A stretch of 55,556 bases of DNA from assembly GCA_944324805.1 (NCBI GenBank), contig CALUXS010000011.1, positions 1 through 55,556 of the forward strand. Reading direction: 5' to 3'. The stretch comes from an uncultured Acholeplasmatales bacterium (GTDB lineage: Bacteria; Bacillota_I; Bacilli_A; Acholeplasmatales; Anaeroplasmataceae). The position numbers were made by a program, and so were the translations under genes. The notes below the pieces were generated by a model. It saw only the letters and a program-made list of their open reading frames with translations, searched no databases and was not told the origin of the DNA. Every line of letters starts with the position of its first letter. Within the stretch, counting starts at the first letter, position 1. Below are positions 8,111-16,847 of the stretch, piece after piece.

Positions 8111-9118
8111 CTATTTATAGTTGAAATATATGTTATTGTTTTTGAAACTAACCCGAGCTTTAGCTCCGCATTTTATTGGCATTGAAGGGGCAATGTGTCC
8201 TAAATCTATATCAAATAAAATAGGAGTATTTAATTCCTTTAAAATATCTATTACAGCATTATATTTATTTACGCCCATTATCTCTATATCACCACATAAT
8301 GGTCTTCCGAATAAGAAGGCTATACTTGTATCAAACCATCCTGCCTCTTTTAATTCAAATAATGCTCTTCTAATTTGTAAAGGATTTAAATCACATGCTT
8401 CTAAAAACCAAATAATTTCTTTGTCTTTAATAAAATTTTTCACATTATCATATTTAGTTCCACATAAATTTACTAAAACATCTAAGCATCCACCTAATAA
8501 TATACCAGTAAATGGCTTTTGATAGTTAAAAGGAGTAATTACTTTAGGTTCAGTTAGGTTTAAAGCACATAAAGGATTTTTTTCTTTATTAAAGCTTTCT
8601 TTTTCATATTTCTTATATCCTTTAAAGTTTTTTTCTCCTTGTATCATTCTTAAGGCATCACGATTATCTAAAATATTTCTTTTTGGATAAAAACTTGGAA
8701 AGTTTGGTCCATAAATAGTTACTAAATTACATAATGTAGTTAGTGTGAATGTTAAGTTCGTATTATCAGAAAAACCCATAAACCATTTTGGAGGAAGTGT
8801 TTTAATTTCTTCAAAGTTAATGAATGGTAAAATTTCATTCATTAATTCTCCACCACCAACTGAAATTATGATATCACTATTAGATTTATAGGCTTTCATA
8901 AATTCATTTGCTCTATTTTCAGGAGTATTTGAACTTACAATTCCGTCATTTTTAAAAATATTTTCTCCTTCAAATATAATATGTCCATTATGTTTAAATT
9001 TTTTTATTGCCTCAATTAATCTAGTTTTATAAGGCTCTGTTGTACAACCAAAACTTGGGGCAATTAGGTCAATTGTCATATTTGCAGTAATTTTCTTTGG
9101 TTCTTGCATAAAATTCAC
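8111..9118 (-). CDS. S66-family peptidase (LD-carboxypeptidase / MccF-like)
   Basis: This 335-residue serine peptidase belongs to family S66. LD-carboxypeptidases trim muropeptides, while MccF-type members cleave microcin C-like aminoacyl-nucleotides. The catalytic Ser is in MGFSDNT, the Glu in FLEACDLNP and the His in DLGHIAPS. The early DLIAPSFG and SVGGGELMNEIL motifs also match. The sequence looks closer to the MccF-like branch, but this is inference. It is a single gene between tRNA-Leu and a divergent operon. Confidence 0.88.
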   Translation of the reverse strand: MNFMQEPKKITANMTIDLIAPSFGCTTEPYKTRLIEAIKKFKHNGHIIFEGENIFKNDGIVSSNTPENRANEFMKAYKSNSDIIISVGGGELMNEILPFINFEEIKTLPPKWFMGFSDNTNLTFTLTTLCNLVTIYGPNFPSFYPKRNILDNRDALRMIQGEKNFKGYKKYEKESFNKEKNPLCALNLTEPKVITPFNYQKPFTGILLGGCLDVLVNLCGTKYDNVKNFIKDKEIIWFLEACDLNPLQIRRALFELKEAGWFDTSIAFLFGRPLCGDIEIMGVNKYNAVIDILKELNTPILFDIDLGHIAPSMPIKCGAKARVSFKNNNIYFNYK

Positions 9119-9156
9119 TCTCTTGTATTTTTTGTGTTTATTATATCATAAAATAT

Positions 9157-9164
9157 GGTATAAT
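9157..9164 (+). promoter_or_regulatory. Extended -10 promoter element
   Basis: TGGTATAAT (9156/7-9164) is an extended -10 like that of the desulfoferrodoxin gene, here placed 50 bases before the operon starting at 9215. The -35 is not distinct. Confidence 0.5.
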
Positions 9165-9214
9165 GGTAAAGGAAGAAAGGATTATTTACTAAATTTTATA
9201 GTAAATGGTGTTTT

Positions 9215-9721
9215 ATGAATATATTTAAGAAGAAAAAACCTGTAGACCCTTTAGCCTTTGTTGGTTTTTTAGATTCAAAACCATTTCATTATTTCAATGA
9301 GGGGCTTTTATACGCTAAAAACAGAATAGTAAAAAAGACAAGTAGCTATGTAATTTTTACTAGAAATTATAATGGTGTATTATTTAAATTTACTTTGGTT
9401 AATGATTTTCCTAATTTTAATATCTTAGAGACAACAATTAAGTGTTTAGAAGAAGAAAATTTGTTATCTGAAGAAGAAAAAGATACTAGCAAGAGTGTTA
9501 ATCTATATGTTATTGATGATTATTCTGATGATGCTAAAAAATTTGCTAAGGAAAATACTTTTTTAGCTAAAAAAGGCTATCAACAAATATTATTATATAA
9601 CAAAGATGAAGTTAGACTTGATTATTTTTCACCATTGCCTGAATTTGATTTTGAACTAATGAAATTTTATAGGACAGCAGTGTTTTTTGATTTAGCATGT
9701 CATGATCAGGAGGATTACTAA
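9215..9721 (+). CDS. Hypothetical protein, first gene of LRAT/ROK operon
   Basis: This 168-residue, soluble, lysine- and phenylalanine-rich protein has no signal peptide or membrane segment. It begins MNIFKKKKPVDPLAF. I do not recognise a family. Its stop overlaps the next start by one base (TAATG), so it is coupled to the two-TM protein downstream. A weak similarity in pattern to the soluble part of that neighbour (a stretch of alternating strands after a TxSSYVIFTRNYNG-type segment) hints at related folds, but this is speculative. Confidence 0.7.
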   Translation: MNIFKKKKPVDPLAFVGFLDSKPFHYFNEGLLYAKNRIVKKTSSYVIFTRNYNGVLFKFTLVNDFPNFNILETTIKCLEEENLLSEEEKDTSKSVNLYVIDDYSDDAKKFAKENTFLAKKGYQQILLYNKDEVRLDYFSPLPEFDFELMKFYRTAVFFDLACHDQEDY

Positions 9722-10383
9722 TGAAAATGTTAAAGAAGTGGCAGCTATGGACTATTTTTTTAGTTACAATAATAGTTGCTGTTTTACTTATTTGGTGGAA
9801 TTTATATGCTACTAATAGAACAATCGTAACAATTCTTTTAGTTATTGATTTTTTAATTATGACCTTTGCACTACAAATGGCAATTGCATCGACTTTTAAA
9901 TATAAGCCTAAACCAAAACATTATAAAAAAGCTAATCATCCATTTGATGTTGATAATTTTGCAGATAAGCTTATTAAAAATGGTTATACGCAAAAGAGTA
10001 CACGTTTTGGCTTTGGTTTTATGAAGATAATTGGCAAAACGGCATATAAAATTGTTTGTATTACAGATGCAAATGAATATTTGAAGCCAGCAGAAGAGTT
10101 AACAGAAGAAGAAAATAAAAAGCAAAAGGCTGAAACACCTGGCTTAAGTAAATGTACAAGATTTGTTGGTTTTGAGGTCTTTTTAGACCATAATCAAAAA
10201 GTTCTTGAAAGACTACCTGATTTTTCATTTCAAGGTAAAAATATTTTTTATGAAGGCTTTTATTATGATGGAGATACAAAAAATTTAGTTGAGGTCAATG
10301 TGATAAAGCCTGATGAGGAATTTAGGGCAGCAGTAGAAACATTACGTAAAGACTTAGGAGTTGAGCTAGATGTGGATAAGTAA
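9721..10383 (+). CDS. Two-TM membrane protein of unknown function
   Basis: This 220-residue protein has two N-terminal hydrophobic helices (about 8-28 and 33-58) followed by a basic KPKPKHYKK linker and a soluble domain of about 150 residues, presumably cytoplasmic. No family was recognised. It overlaps the preceding gene by one base and the LRAT-domain gene by 14 bases, so the three are almost certainly expressed together. Confidence 0.7.
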   Translation: MKMLKKWQLWTIFLVTIIVAVLLIWWNLYATNRTIVTILLVIDFLIMTFALQMAIASTFKYKPKPKHYKKANHPFDVDNFADKLIKNGYTQKSTRFGFGFMKIIGKTAYKIVCITDANEYLKPAEELTEEENKKQKAETPGLSKCTRFVGFEVFLDHNQKVLERLPDFSFQGKNIFYEGFYYDGDTKNLVEVNVIKPDEEFRAAVETLRKDLGVELDVDK

Positions 10384-10762
10384 AAAGCCTCATTTTGGTC
10401 AAGCAGTTAGAGTTAAAAGAGGCTTTTATGATCACTATGGTATTTATGCAGATGATAAAACTGTTATTCATTTTAGTGCGCTAGATGATGATGGATTACT
10501 TCATCCTGAAAAGGTAAAAGTAATTGTTACTGATTTTAATACCTTTTTAAAAGGAGATAGTTATGAGGTATTAGAATATGATGAAACTAATAAGCCAATA
10601 AGAAATGAAATGGAAATTGTCAGTTATGCATTAAGTATGGTAGGAACTGGTGGATATAATCTATTCACTAACAATTGTGAGCATTTTGTAAATGATTGTC
10701 TTTATGGAAAAAAGACGTCATCACAAATTGATTCAATAAAAATGTTATTTGGAGGAAAGTAG
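10370..10762 (+). CDS. LRAT-domain (NlpC/P60-like) protein
   Basis: This 130-residue protein carries a lecithin-retinol-acyltransferase (NC) domain, a permuted papain-like fold. The catalytic His is in DHYGIYAD and the Cys in the hallmark NNCEHFVNDC. Bacterial members are thought to act as thiol acyltransferases or lipid hydrolases, but few have been tested. GGAG precedes the ATG, which lies inside the previous gene. Placement behind a membrane protein suggests action at the inner face of the membrane (inference). Confidence 0.88.
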   Translation: MWISKKPHFGQAVRVKRGFYDHYGIYADDKTVIHFSALDDDGLLHPEKVKVIVTDFNTFLKGDSYEVLEYDETNKPIRNEMEIVSYALSMVGTGGYNLFTNNCEHFVNDCLYGKKTSSQIDSIKMLFGGK

Positions 10763-10771
10763 GAAAAAGAT

Positions 10772-11662
10772 ATGTATTTTGGTGTTGATATTGGAGGAAC
10801 TTCAATAAAGGTTGGTGCGTTTAATTCTGGTAAACTTGTTGAAAAATGGTCTATTAAGTTAGATTTTAAAACGGCAGAGGAATTAGTAGATGCCATTTAT
10901 AATTCTATAATTTCACGTTATGATTCAATTGGTGGGATTGGAATTGGTTGTCCTGGCTTTATTATTGATAATTTTATTTCCTCTTCTGCAAACATTCACT
11001 TTTTAAATCAAACAAATTTAGTAACATTGTTTCATTTAAAAACTAATGCAAAAATCAGATTAGTAAATGATGCAAACGCAGCTGCTTTAGGCGAAGCCTT
11101 TTTCTGTGGCTACAAGAATTTACTTTTTGTAACCTTAGGAACAGGTGTAGGTGGCGGTTTAGTAATTAATGGTAATATTCTAGAAGGCGCTCATGGAGCA
11201 GGAATGGAGCTTGGTCATTTACACAACGATGATGTTTATAATTTCACTTGTGGCTGTGGTAAAAAGGGTTGTGTTGAGACATTATCTTCAGCAACAGGAC
11301 TTGTTAATATTGCCAAATCTTTAGTTGGTAAATATAAAACAAGTGTTAAAGAACCATTTAATGCTAAACGTATTTTCGATGGTGCAAAAGAGAATGATGA
11401 GTTGGCAACTAAGGCAGTAGAAATATTCAGCGATTATTTAGGAAAGGCGCTTGCAAATGCATGTATTTTAGTTGATCCAGGTATTGTTATGCTTGGTGGC
11501 GGAGTTAGTAATGCAGGTGAATTCTTACTTGTAAGAGTTCAAGAGGCATTCAAAAAATATGCTCTACCTATAATACAAGATACTAAAATAATATTAGCTG
11601 CTCTAGGTGATGAAGCAGGTATGTATGGTGCATATTATTTAGTAGCAAATAAAGAAGACTAA
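10772..11662 (+). CDS. glk: ROK-family glucokinase
   Basis: This 296-residue sugar kinase has the N-terminal phosphate motif GVDIGGTSIKVG. The ROK signature spans GTGVGGGLVINGNILEGAHG. The zinc site is GHLH followed by CGCGKKGCVE. These fit glucose-6-phosphate formation from glucose and ATP. A related ROK kinase of other hexoses or N-acetyl sugars cannot be excluded. The start lies nine bases after the LRAT gene, and the gene is followed after three bases by the zinc-ribbon protein. Confidence 0.88.
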   Translation: MYFGVDIGGTSIKVGAFNSGKLVEKWSIKLDFKTAEELVDAIYNSIISRYDSIGGIGIGCPGFIIDNFISSSANIHFLNQTNLVTLFHLKTNAKIRLVNDANAAALGEAFFCGYKNLLFVTLGTGVGGGLVINGNILEGAHGAGMELGHLHNDDVYNFTCGCGKKGCVETLSSATGLVNIAKSLVGKYKTSVKEPFNAKRIFDGAKENDELATKAVEIFSDYLGKALANACILVDPGIVMLGGGVSNAGEFLLVRVQEAFKKYALPIIQDTKIILAALGDEAGMYGAYYLVANKED

Positions 11663-11665
11663 TTT

Positions 11666-12352
11666 ATGAAGCCTATTGTAAAAAATTATAAACCTGAGAT
11701 TATTACATGTCCAATATGTGGAAATAAACTAAGCTATTCTTATGCTATTTCTGCAAAGACAATAAGTTTTTCTGGTGGTAAGCATTTTTTTGTAAGAAAT
11801 TTGGCTTATAAATGCAAATTATGTAATAATCAAACCTATGTATCAGCAACTGCCTCTAAGTTTGCTTTAACGGGATGTCGTTATTCGATGAAGGTATTGT
11901 TTATAATATATTATTATAAGTGTCAAAAGTATTCACGTGAACAAATTTGTGATTTACTAGCTGATAATGATATTATTATTTCTGAACGTAATGTTGATAT
12001 TCTTTATAAGAAATTTTTAGCTTATTTAAGTAAGGATTATTTACTAGAATTAGATAAGCATTATAATGATATGCTTATTAAATTTAAGCAAATTAGGCTT
12101 TCGATTGATTTAGTTAGCTATAATAAAAGAAGATTAGTTATAATAAGAGATAATTTTTCTCAGGAAATAATTGGCTTTTATGTTTTTGATTCTATTAATG
12201 ATCCAAAGTTAAAAGAAACATTAGGACATTTTTTAAATAAAAATTTACTTATTACGCATATTATATCAATACGTAAAGATGATACATTTATACCATTATT
12301 AAAGGAATTAGCCCCAATTAAAACTAAGTTTTCAGTATTTTTAAAAATATAA
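11666..12352 (+). CDS. Zinc-ribbon protein resembling a truncated transposase
   Basis: This 228-residue protein has an N-terminal zinc ribbon (CPICG and CKLCNN). A helix-turn-helix-like segment follows (YSREQICDLLADNDIIISER), then a segment RLSIDLVSYNKRRLVIIRD that resembles the first strands of an RNase H-like DDE integrase core. The order zinc ribbon, HTH, partial DDE domain is that of several insertion-sequence transposases, but the protein is too short for a full catalytic core. It sits cleanly in an operon three bases after glk, without visible inverted repeats. It may be a domesticated DNA-binding protein or a decayed transposase. Confidence 0.6.
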   Translation: MKPIVKNYKPEIITCPICGNKLSYSYAISAKTISFSGGKHFFVRNLAYKCKLCNNQTYVSATASKFALTGCRYSMKVLFIIYYYKCQKYSREQICDLLADNDIIISERNVDILYKKFLAYLSKDYLLELDKHYNDMLIKFKQIRLSIDLVSYNKRRLVIIRDNFSQEIIGFYVFDSINDPKLKETLGHFLNKNLLITHIISIRKDDTFIPLLKELAPIKTKFSVFLKI

Positions 12353-12373
12353 AATAGGAGTGTGAAAGTAAAA

Positions 12374-12853
12374 ATGAATGAAATGGAAAAATTTGTAATA
12401 GATGAAATTGACAAAAAGATTTTAAATATTATACAAGAAAATGGAGATATTTCTAATTTAGACTTATCACGAAAGGTTGGACTTGCTCCTTCATCTTGTT
12501 TATTGAGAGTAAAAAATTTAAAGGAACATGGATTAATAAAAAAGACTGTTACAATAGTTAATGAAAAGGCGTTAGGTTATCAGGTTATGGCTTTTTTACA
12601 TATAAGCTTAAAGGCTTTAACAAAAGAGGTTGTTGATGAATTTGTAAAGCAAGTTACAGCTTTACCTCAAGTTGTTGAATGCTATATGACAACTGGTGCT
12701 GGTGCTTTTTTAATCAAGGTAATTGCAAAGGATTTACAAGGATATCGTGATTTTATTCTTGGTACATTACTTTCAATTCCATCTGTTGGCAATGTTGAGA
12801 CTTCATTAGTAATTGGAGTAGAAAAAGATACAACAGTTATACCAATTAATTAA
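12374..12853 (+). CDS. Lrp/AsnC-family transcriptional regulator
   Basis: This protein of about 159 residues has the full length of the Lrp/AsnC family. The N-terminal HTH (IDEIDKKILNIIQENGD, then LSRKVGLAPSSCLLRVKNL) is followed by a RAM ligand-binding domain with VVECYMTTGAGAFLIKV. These proteins sense amino acids and bind DNA as octamers. ATG at 12374 is preferred to GTG at 12362, which abuts the AGGAG. A terminator closes the operon. The asnA-type palindrome at 16793-16808 is a possible target. Confidence 0.9.
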   Translation: MNEMEKFVIDEIDKKILNIIQENGDISNLDLSRKVGLAPSSCLLRVKNLKEHGLIKKTVTIVNEKALGYQVMAFLHISLKALTKEVVDEFVKQVTALPQVVECYMTTGAGAFLIKVIAKDLQGYRDFILGTLLSIPSVGNVETSLVIGVEKDTTVIPIN

Positions 12854-12856
12854 TTC

Positions 12857-12885
12857 AAGAGTCCTTTTTAGAGGACTCTTTTTTT
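12857..12885 (+). terminator. Terminator after Lrp-family gene
   Basis: Arms AAGAGTCCT and AGGACTCTT are followed by seven T residues. Confidence 0.9.
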
Positions 12886-12895
12886 GGGAGGATTT

Positions 12896-14704
12896 ATGGA
12901 AAGACTAGGATACTTATGGCGTTGGAGTAAGAAATACGCGTTAATAATTATTTTTATCATTATTTTAAATTTTGTTTTACAATGGTTATATTCCTATATT
13001 TCTCTTTTTGTTCAAGTAGCATTTGATGTGCTAGGAAAAGAAAGTGGAAATATTAATTTGCCAAACTTCTTACTAGACTTTTTTTATAGCTTTAAAGAAC
13101 CTATAAAAATAATAATTGTAATAGCAATAGCAATGATTTTACTACAAGCAAGTAGATCATTTATGCGTTTTTTAGATGGATACATAAGAGGTAAGACAAC
13201 AGAAAACATTGGTTATGATATGAGAGTTACAATGTATAATCATATAGGTGACTTATCATATAGTTATCATAATCAAAGTGATATAGGAGATTTGATTCAA
13301 AGATGTACATCAGATATAGACACATCATCTTCATTTATTTCAAGTCAATTTCCAGAGTTAATAAATATTTTTGTTACTATTGGTATAGGCGCATATCAGG
13401 TAGGGAAAATAAATATAACTTTAATGCTTGTTAGTCTAGCATCAATACCACTTCTTGGAATATCATCAATAATTTGGTTTAATTATGTTAACAAAAAGTT
13501 TTTAGAGGTTGAGCACGCAGAAAGTAAAATGACTACAATCGTACAAGAAAATGTAAATGGTGCTAGAGTAGTAAGAGCCTTCGCTAATGAAAAATATGAA
13601 TTTGAAAAAATGGATGCAGCAAATAAGGAATTTGCAAGACGTGATATGGCCTTAGCTAAAAAAGAGGCTTTATATTGGGGTTTTTCAGACTTTGTAGTTG
13701 TTTTCCAATATGCTTTAACTATATCAATTAGTATTTATTTAGCATATAAGAATGAGGTTAATTCAGCAGATATTGTGGCATGTTTATTGCTTTTAGGAAT
13801 GTTAGTTTGGCCAATTCGTGGCTTAGGAAGAATTATTTCTAATTTTGGTAAAACATTAGTTGCAGTAAATAGAATGGAAGAAATATTAAAGGAAAAATCT
13901 GAATATGAGGATAATGGTAGTCTAGAACCTGTAATTAATGGAAATATTACTTTTAAAAATGTTTATTTTCATTTTGATGATACTAATAATCACCTTCTTA
14001 ATAATATTTCGTTTAATATTAAAGCTGGAGAAACAATCGCAATTGTTGGAAAAACCGGAAGCGGAAAAACAACTATTTGTAATTTGTTAACTAGGTTTTT
14101 GAATAACACAGCAGGAGATATTTATATTGATGATACTAATATCAAGGATATTGAAAAACATTATTTAAGAAGACAAATTAGAATGGTTTTACAAGATCCT
14201 TTCTTGTTTTCAAAGACAGTATATGAGAATATTAGTATAATTAATGATTCATACTCAAATTTAGAAGTAAAAAGAGCAGCTAAGCTTGCTCATATTGATG
14301 CAGAAATAGAAAAGTTTGAACATGGATACGAAACAATTGTTGGTGAAAAAGGAACAACATTATCCGGTGGTCAAAAGCAAAGAATAGCTATCGCACGAAT
14401 GCTAGTAGATGATTCACCAATTATTATATTTGATGATTCCTTATCAGCTCTTGATACTAAGACAGATTATTTAATTAGAGAGGCTTTGAAGAACAAAAAC
14501 AAAAGAACTATGATTATTATTACTCACCGTACAACAACAGCTAAGGAAGCTGATAGAATTATGGTTTTAAATAACGGAACAATTGAGGCCTTTGATACAC
14601 ATGAAAATTTAATAAAAAAAGATGGATTATATAAGGAATTATGGGAAATTCAGGGTAATTTAGAAGCTGAATTTAAAGATATTTTAGAAAAGGAGGAACG
14701 CTAA
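12896..14704 (+). CDS. Heterodimeric ABC exporter, subunit with degenerate Walker B
   Basis: This 602-residue half-transporter has an N-terminal six-helix type-I exporter domain followed by an ATPase domain from about residue 335. Walker A is GKTGSGKTT and the signature LSGGQKQ is intact, but Walker B ends FDDSLSALD, with Asp in place of the catalytic Glu. ATG at 12896 is chosen because GGGAGG lies just upstream. The partner gene starts one base after the stop. This Asp substitution is the hallmark of the non-catalytic half of BmrCD/TM287-288-type exporters. The substrate (drug, lipid or peptide) is unknown. Confidence 0.92.
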   Translation: MERLGYLWRWSKKYALIIIFIIILNFVLQWLYSYISLFVQVAFDVLGKESGNINLPNFLLDFFYSFKEPIKIIIVIAIAMILLQASRSFMRFLDGYIRGKTTENIGYDMRVTMYNHIGDLSYSYHNQSDIGDLIQRCTSDIDTSSSFISSQFPELINIFVTIGIGAYQVGKINITLMLVSLASIPLLGISSIIWFNYVNKKFLEVEHAESKMTTIVQENVNGARVVRAFANEKYEFEKMDAANKEFARRDMALAKKEALYWGFSDFVVVFQYALTISISIYLAYKNEVNSADIVACLLLLGMLVWPIRGLGRIISNFGKTLVAVNRMEEILKEKSEYEDNGSLEPVINGNITFKNVYFHFDDTNNHLLNNISFNIKAGETIAIVGKTGSGKTTICNLLTRFLNNTAGDIYIDDTNIKDIEKHYLRRQIRMVLQDPFLFSKTVYENISIINDSYSNLEVKRAAKLAHIDAEIEKFEHGYETIVGEKGTTLSGGQKQRIAIARMLVDDSPIIIFDDSLSALDTKTDYLIREALKNKNKRTMIIITHRTTTAKEADRIMVLNNGTIEAFDTHENLIKKDGLYKELWEIQGNLEAEFKDILEKEER

Positions 14705-14705
14705 T

Positions 14706-16529
14706 ATGTACGAAGAAGCAGAAGAACTTGATTATTCAAATAGTGATGTTAAGCCTTGGAGAAAAATATTTACCATTGTTTTAAGAGAAAAAAAGAGTGC
14801 TATAATGATGCTTATCTCAGTTATTCTATTAGCTTGTGCAGATTTGGCATATCCTCTTTTTAATCAATATGCCATTGAAAAGTTTATAGAAGATAGAATT
14901 TTTGACACGGTGACATATTTTATTATTATGTATGTAGCATTTGCAATATTTTATGGTTTGATTGTATCTTCATTTTTGTATTTTGCAAATAAGATCCAGG
15001 TATTTACAGCCTATGAACTAAGAAAAGAGGCTTTCCATAAACTTCAGGAACTGCCTTTTAGCTACTTTGATCAAACTCCACAAGGTTGGATTATGGCTCG
15101 TGTTACAAGTGATTCTAGAAAGCTTTCAATAATCCTTTCCTGGGGCTTTATTGATTTCTTTTGGGGCTTTTTAACAATGATTGGCATTTTAATTATTCTT
15201 TTAGTTAAAAATCCTTTATTAGCATTAATAATAGTAGCTATTTTACCATTATTACTAGCCTTTTCTATTTTTATGCGTAGAATTATCTTGAAGCATTATC
15301 GTAGTGCAAGAAAGATAAATTCAGAAATTACCGCAGCTTATAATGAAGGCTTTTTAGGTAGTAAAACAATAAAGAGTTTAGTTATAGAAGAAAAAACAAG
15401 AAAAGCTTTTGATGATAAAGCTAGAAAGTATCGTAAAAGTGCTATTAGAGCTGCTATGTTTTCAGCGCTTTTTGGTCCGGTAATTTTTATAATCGGATAT
15501 ACAGGTGTTGCTTTAACGCTATTTGAAGGCGGAAATATGGTATTAGGTGGAACACTTTTAGTGTCAGAACTATACCTTTTCATTGATTATACTATCAAGT
15601 TTTTTGATCCAGTAATTAGTATTTCTAGAGTACTTGGTGATTTCCAACAAGCACAAGCTTCCGCTGAAAGAATTGTTTCATTAATTGAGTATGAGCCAGA
15701 AATAAAAGACACTGAAGAAGTAATTGATAAATATGGTACAATTTTTGAGCCAAAAAGAGAAAATTTTGAACCATTAATAGGTGATATTGAATTCAAAAAT
15801 GTTTCCTTTAAATATGCAATTGGTGAAATGGTTTTAAAGGATTTTAATCTTAAGATCAAGGCAGGAACTAATGTGGCCTTAGTTGGTCATACAGGCTCAG
15901 GCAAATCAACTATCGTAAATTTGATATGCCGCTTCTATGAACCAACAACAGGAGAGATACTAATTGATGGTAAAAACTATAAGGAACGTTCAATAGGATG
16001 GTTACATGAAAATTTAGGATATGTTCTACAAAGCCCACAATTGTTTAGTGGAACTATCTTTGATAACGTTAGATATGGTAAGTTAGATGCGACTATTGAG
16101 GATGTGAAAAAAGCTTGCGAGATAGTTCATGCTGATGAATTTATTAATAAGCTAGATGATAATTATTATACGGATATTGGTGAAGGAGGCTCTAAACTAA
16201 GCTTAGGTGAAAAGCAATTATTATCATTTGCGAGAGCTTTAATTGCTGATCCTAAAATATTAGTTTTAGATGAGGCAACTTCATCAATTGATACTAAAAC
16301 AGAAAATTTAATTCAAGATGCTATTACTAAAGTGTTAAAGGGTAGAACAAGTTTTATGATTGCTCACCGCTTATCTACAGTAGTAAATGCTGACTTAATT
16401 TTAGTAATGAAAGATGGAAAAATAATTGAATCAGGCAAACACCATGATTTATTATTGAACAAAGGATATTATTTTGAATTATATAAGACACAGTTTATGA
16501 AAGAAGCAACAAATAAGCTTATTAACTAA
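14706..16529 (+). CDS. Heterodimeric ABC exporter, catalytic subunit
   Basis: This 607-residue half-transporter is the partner of the preceding gene. Walker A is GHTGSGKST and Walker B is canonical (LVLDEATSSID). Its signature is altered to LSLGEKQ, so this degenerate signature would face the Asp-type site of the partner. The combined complex would have one active and one degenerate ATP site. AAGGAGG precedes the ATG. An acidic N-terminal tail (MYEEAEELDY) lies before the first membrane helix. Confidence 0.92.
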   Translation: MYEEAEELDYSNSDVKPWRKIFTIVLREKKSAIMMLISVILLACADLAYPLFNQYAIEKFIEDRIFDTVTYFIIMYVAFAIFYGLIVSSFLYFANKIQVFTAYELRKEAFHKLQELPFSYFDQTPQGWIMARVTSDSRKLSIILSWGFIDFFWGFLTMIGILIILLVKNPLLALIIVAILPLLLAFSIFMRRIILKHYRSARKINSEITAAYNEGFLGSKTIKSLVIEEKTRKAFDDKARKYRKSAIRAAMFSALFGPVIFIIGYTGVALTLFEGGNMVLGGTLLVSELYLFIDYTIKFFDPVISISRVLGDFQQAQASAERIVSLIEYEPEIKDTEEVIDKYGTIFEPKRENFEPLIGDIEFKNVSFKYAIGEMVLKDFNLKIKAGTNVALVGHTGSGKSTIVNLICRFYEPTTGEILIDGKNYKERSIGWLHENLGYVLQSPQLFSGTIFDNVRYGKLDATIEDVKKACEIVHADEFINKLDDNYYTDIGEGGSKLSLGEKQLLSFARALIADPKILVLDEATSSIDTKTENLIQDAITKVLKGRTSFMIAHRLSTVVNADLILVMKDGKIIESGKHHDLLLNKGYYFELYKTQFMKEATNKLIN

Positions 16530-16556
16530 AGGGGATTTAATCCCCTTTTTCTTTTA
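16528..16556 (+). terminator. Terminator of ABC exporter operon
   Basis: Arms AAAGGGGAT and ATCCCCTTT with a short loop and a T-rich tail. Confidence 0.88.
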
Positions 16557-16561
16557 TATAA

Positions 16562-16588
16562 CAAAAAAAGGACTTCTATGAGTCCTTT
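16562..16588 (-). terminator. Terminator of tRNA-Gly
   Basis: On the minus strand AAAGGACTC and the matching GAGTCC-type arm (here AGTCCTTT) form a hairpin ending in a run of T. Confidence 0.8.
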
Positions 16589-16599
16589 AAGTTCGATTT

Positions 16600-16674
16600 T
16601 GGAGCCACAGATGGGAATCGAACCCACATCATCTGAATGGCAATCAGATGTACTAGCCATTGTACTACTGCGGC
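16600..16674 (-). tRNA. tRNA-Gly (anticodon GCC)
   Basis: The minus strand folds as a 75-nt tRNA. The acceptor arms GCCGCAG and CTGTGGC pair with one G-U, with discriminator U and encoded CCA. The anticodon stem TCTGA/TCAGA encloses TTGCCAT (anticodon GCC). The T arm contains GGTTCGATTCC. Confidence 0.94.
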
Positions 16675-16792
16675 GTGCGTGTATTATTATAGCATAATTA
16701 TTTATAAATGCAAGAGGGAAAATTAAAAAAATGTTTTTTTATTTTAAAATGTTTATGAATAGATAATATTTTAAAAATGAAAGAACTAAAAT

Positions 16793-16823
16793 ACTATAAA
16801 TTTATAGTCTAAGGATGTATAAT
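16793..16823 (+). promoter_or_regulatory. asnA promoter with palindromic candidate operator
   Basis: TATAAT at 16818-16823 forms the -10. The perfect 16-base palindrome ACTATAAATTTATAGT (16793-16808) covers the expected -35 position. A regulator bound there would control asnA; an Lrp/AsnC protein is encoded at 12374. The assignment is inference. Confidence 0.5.
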
Positions 16824-16847
16824 AATAAACTAAAGTGAGGTAATAGT

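Noticed and set aside
8121-8522. Plus-strand open frame of 133 codons
   Set aside because: It lies entirely inside the S66 peptidase gene on the other strand and has no ribosome binding site or recognisable motif.
16675-16847. T-box or other riboswitch before asnA
   Set aside because: No T-box core (AGGGTGG-type) or terminator hairpin was seen; only a promoter and a palindrome are present.
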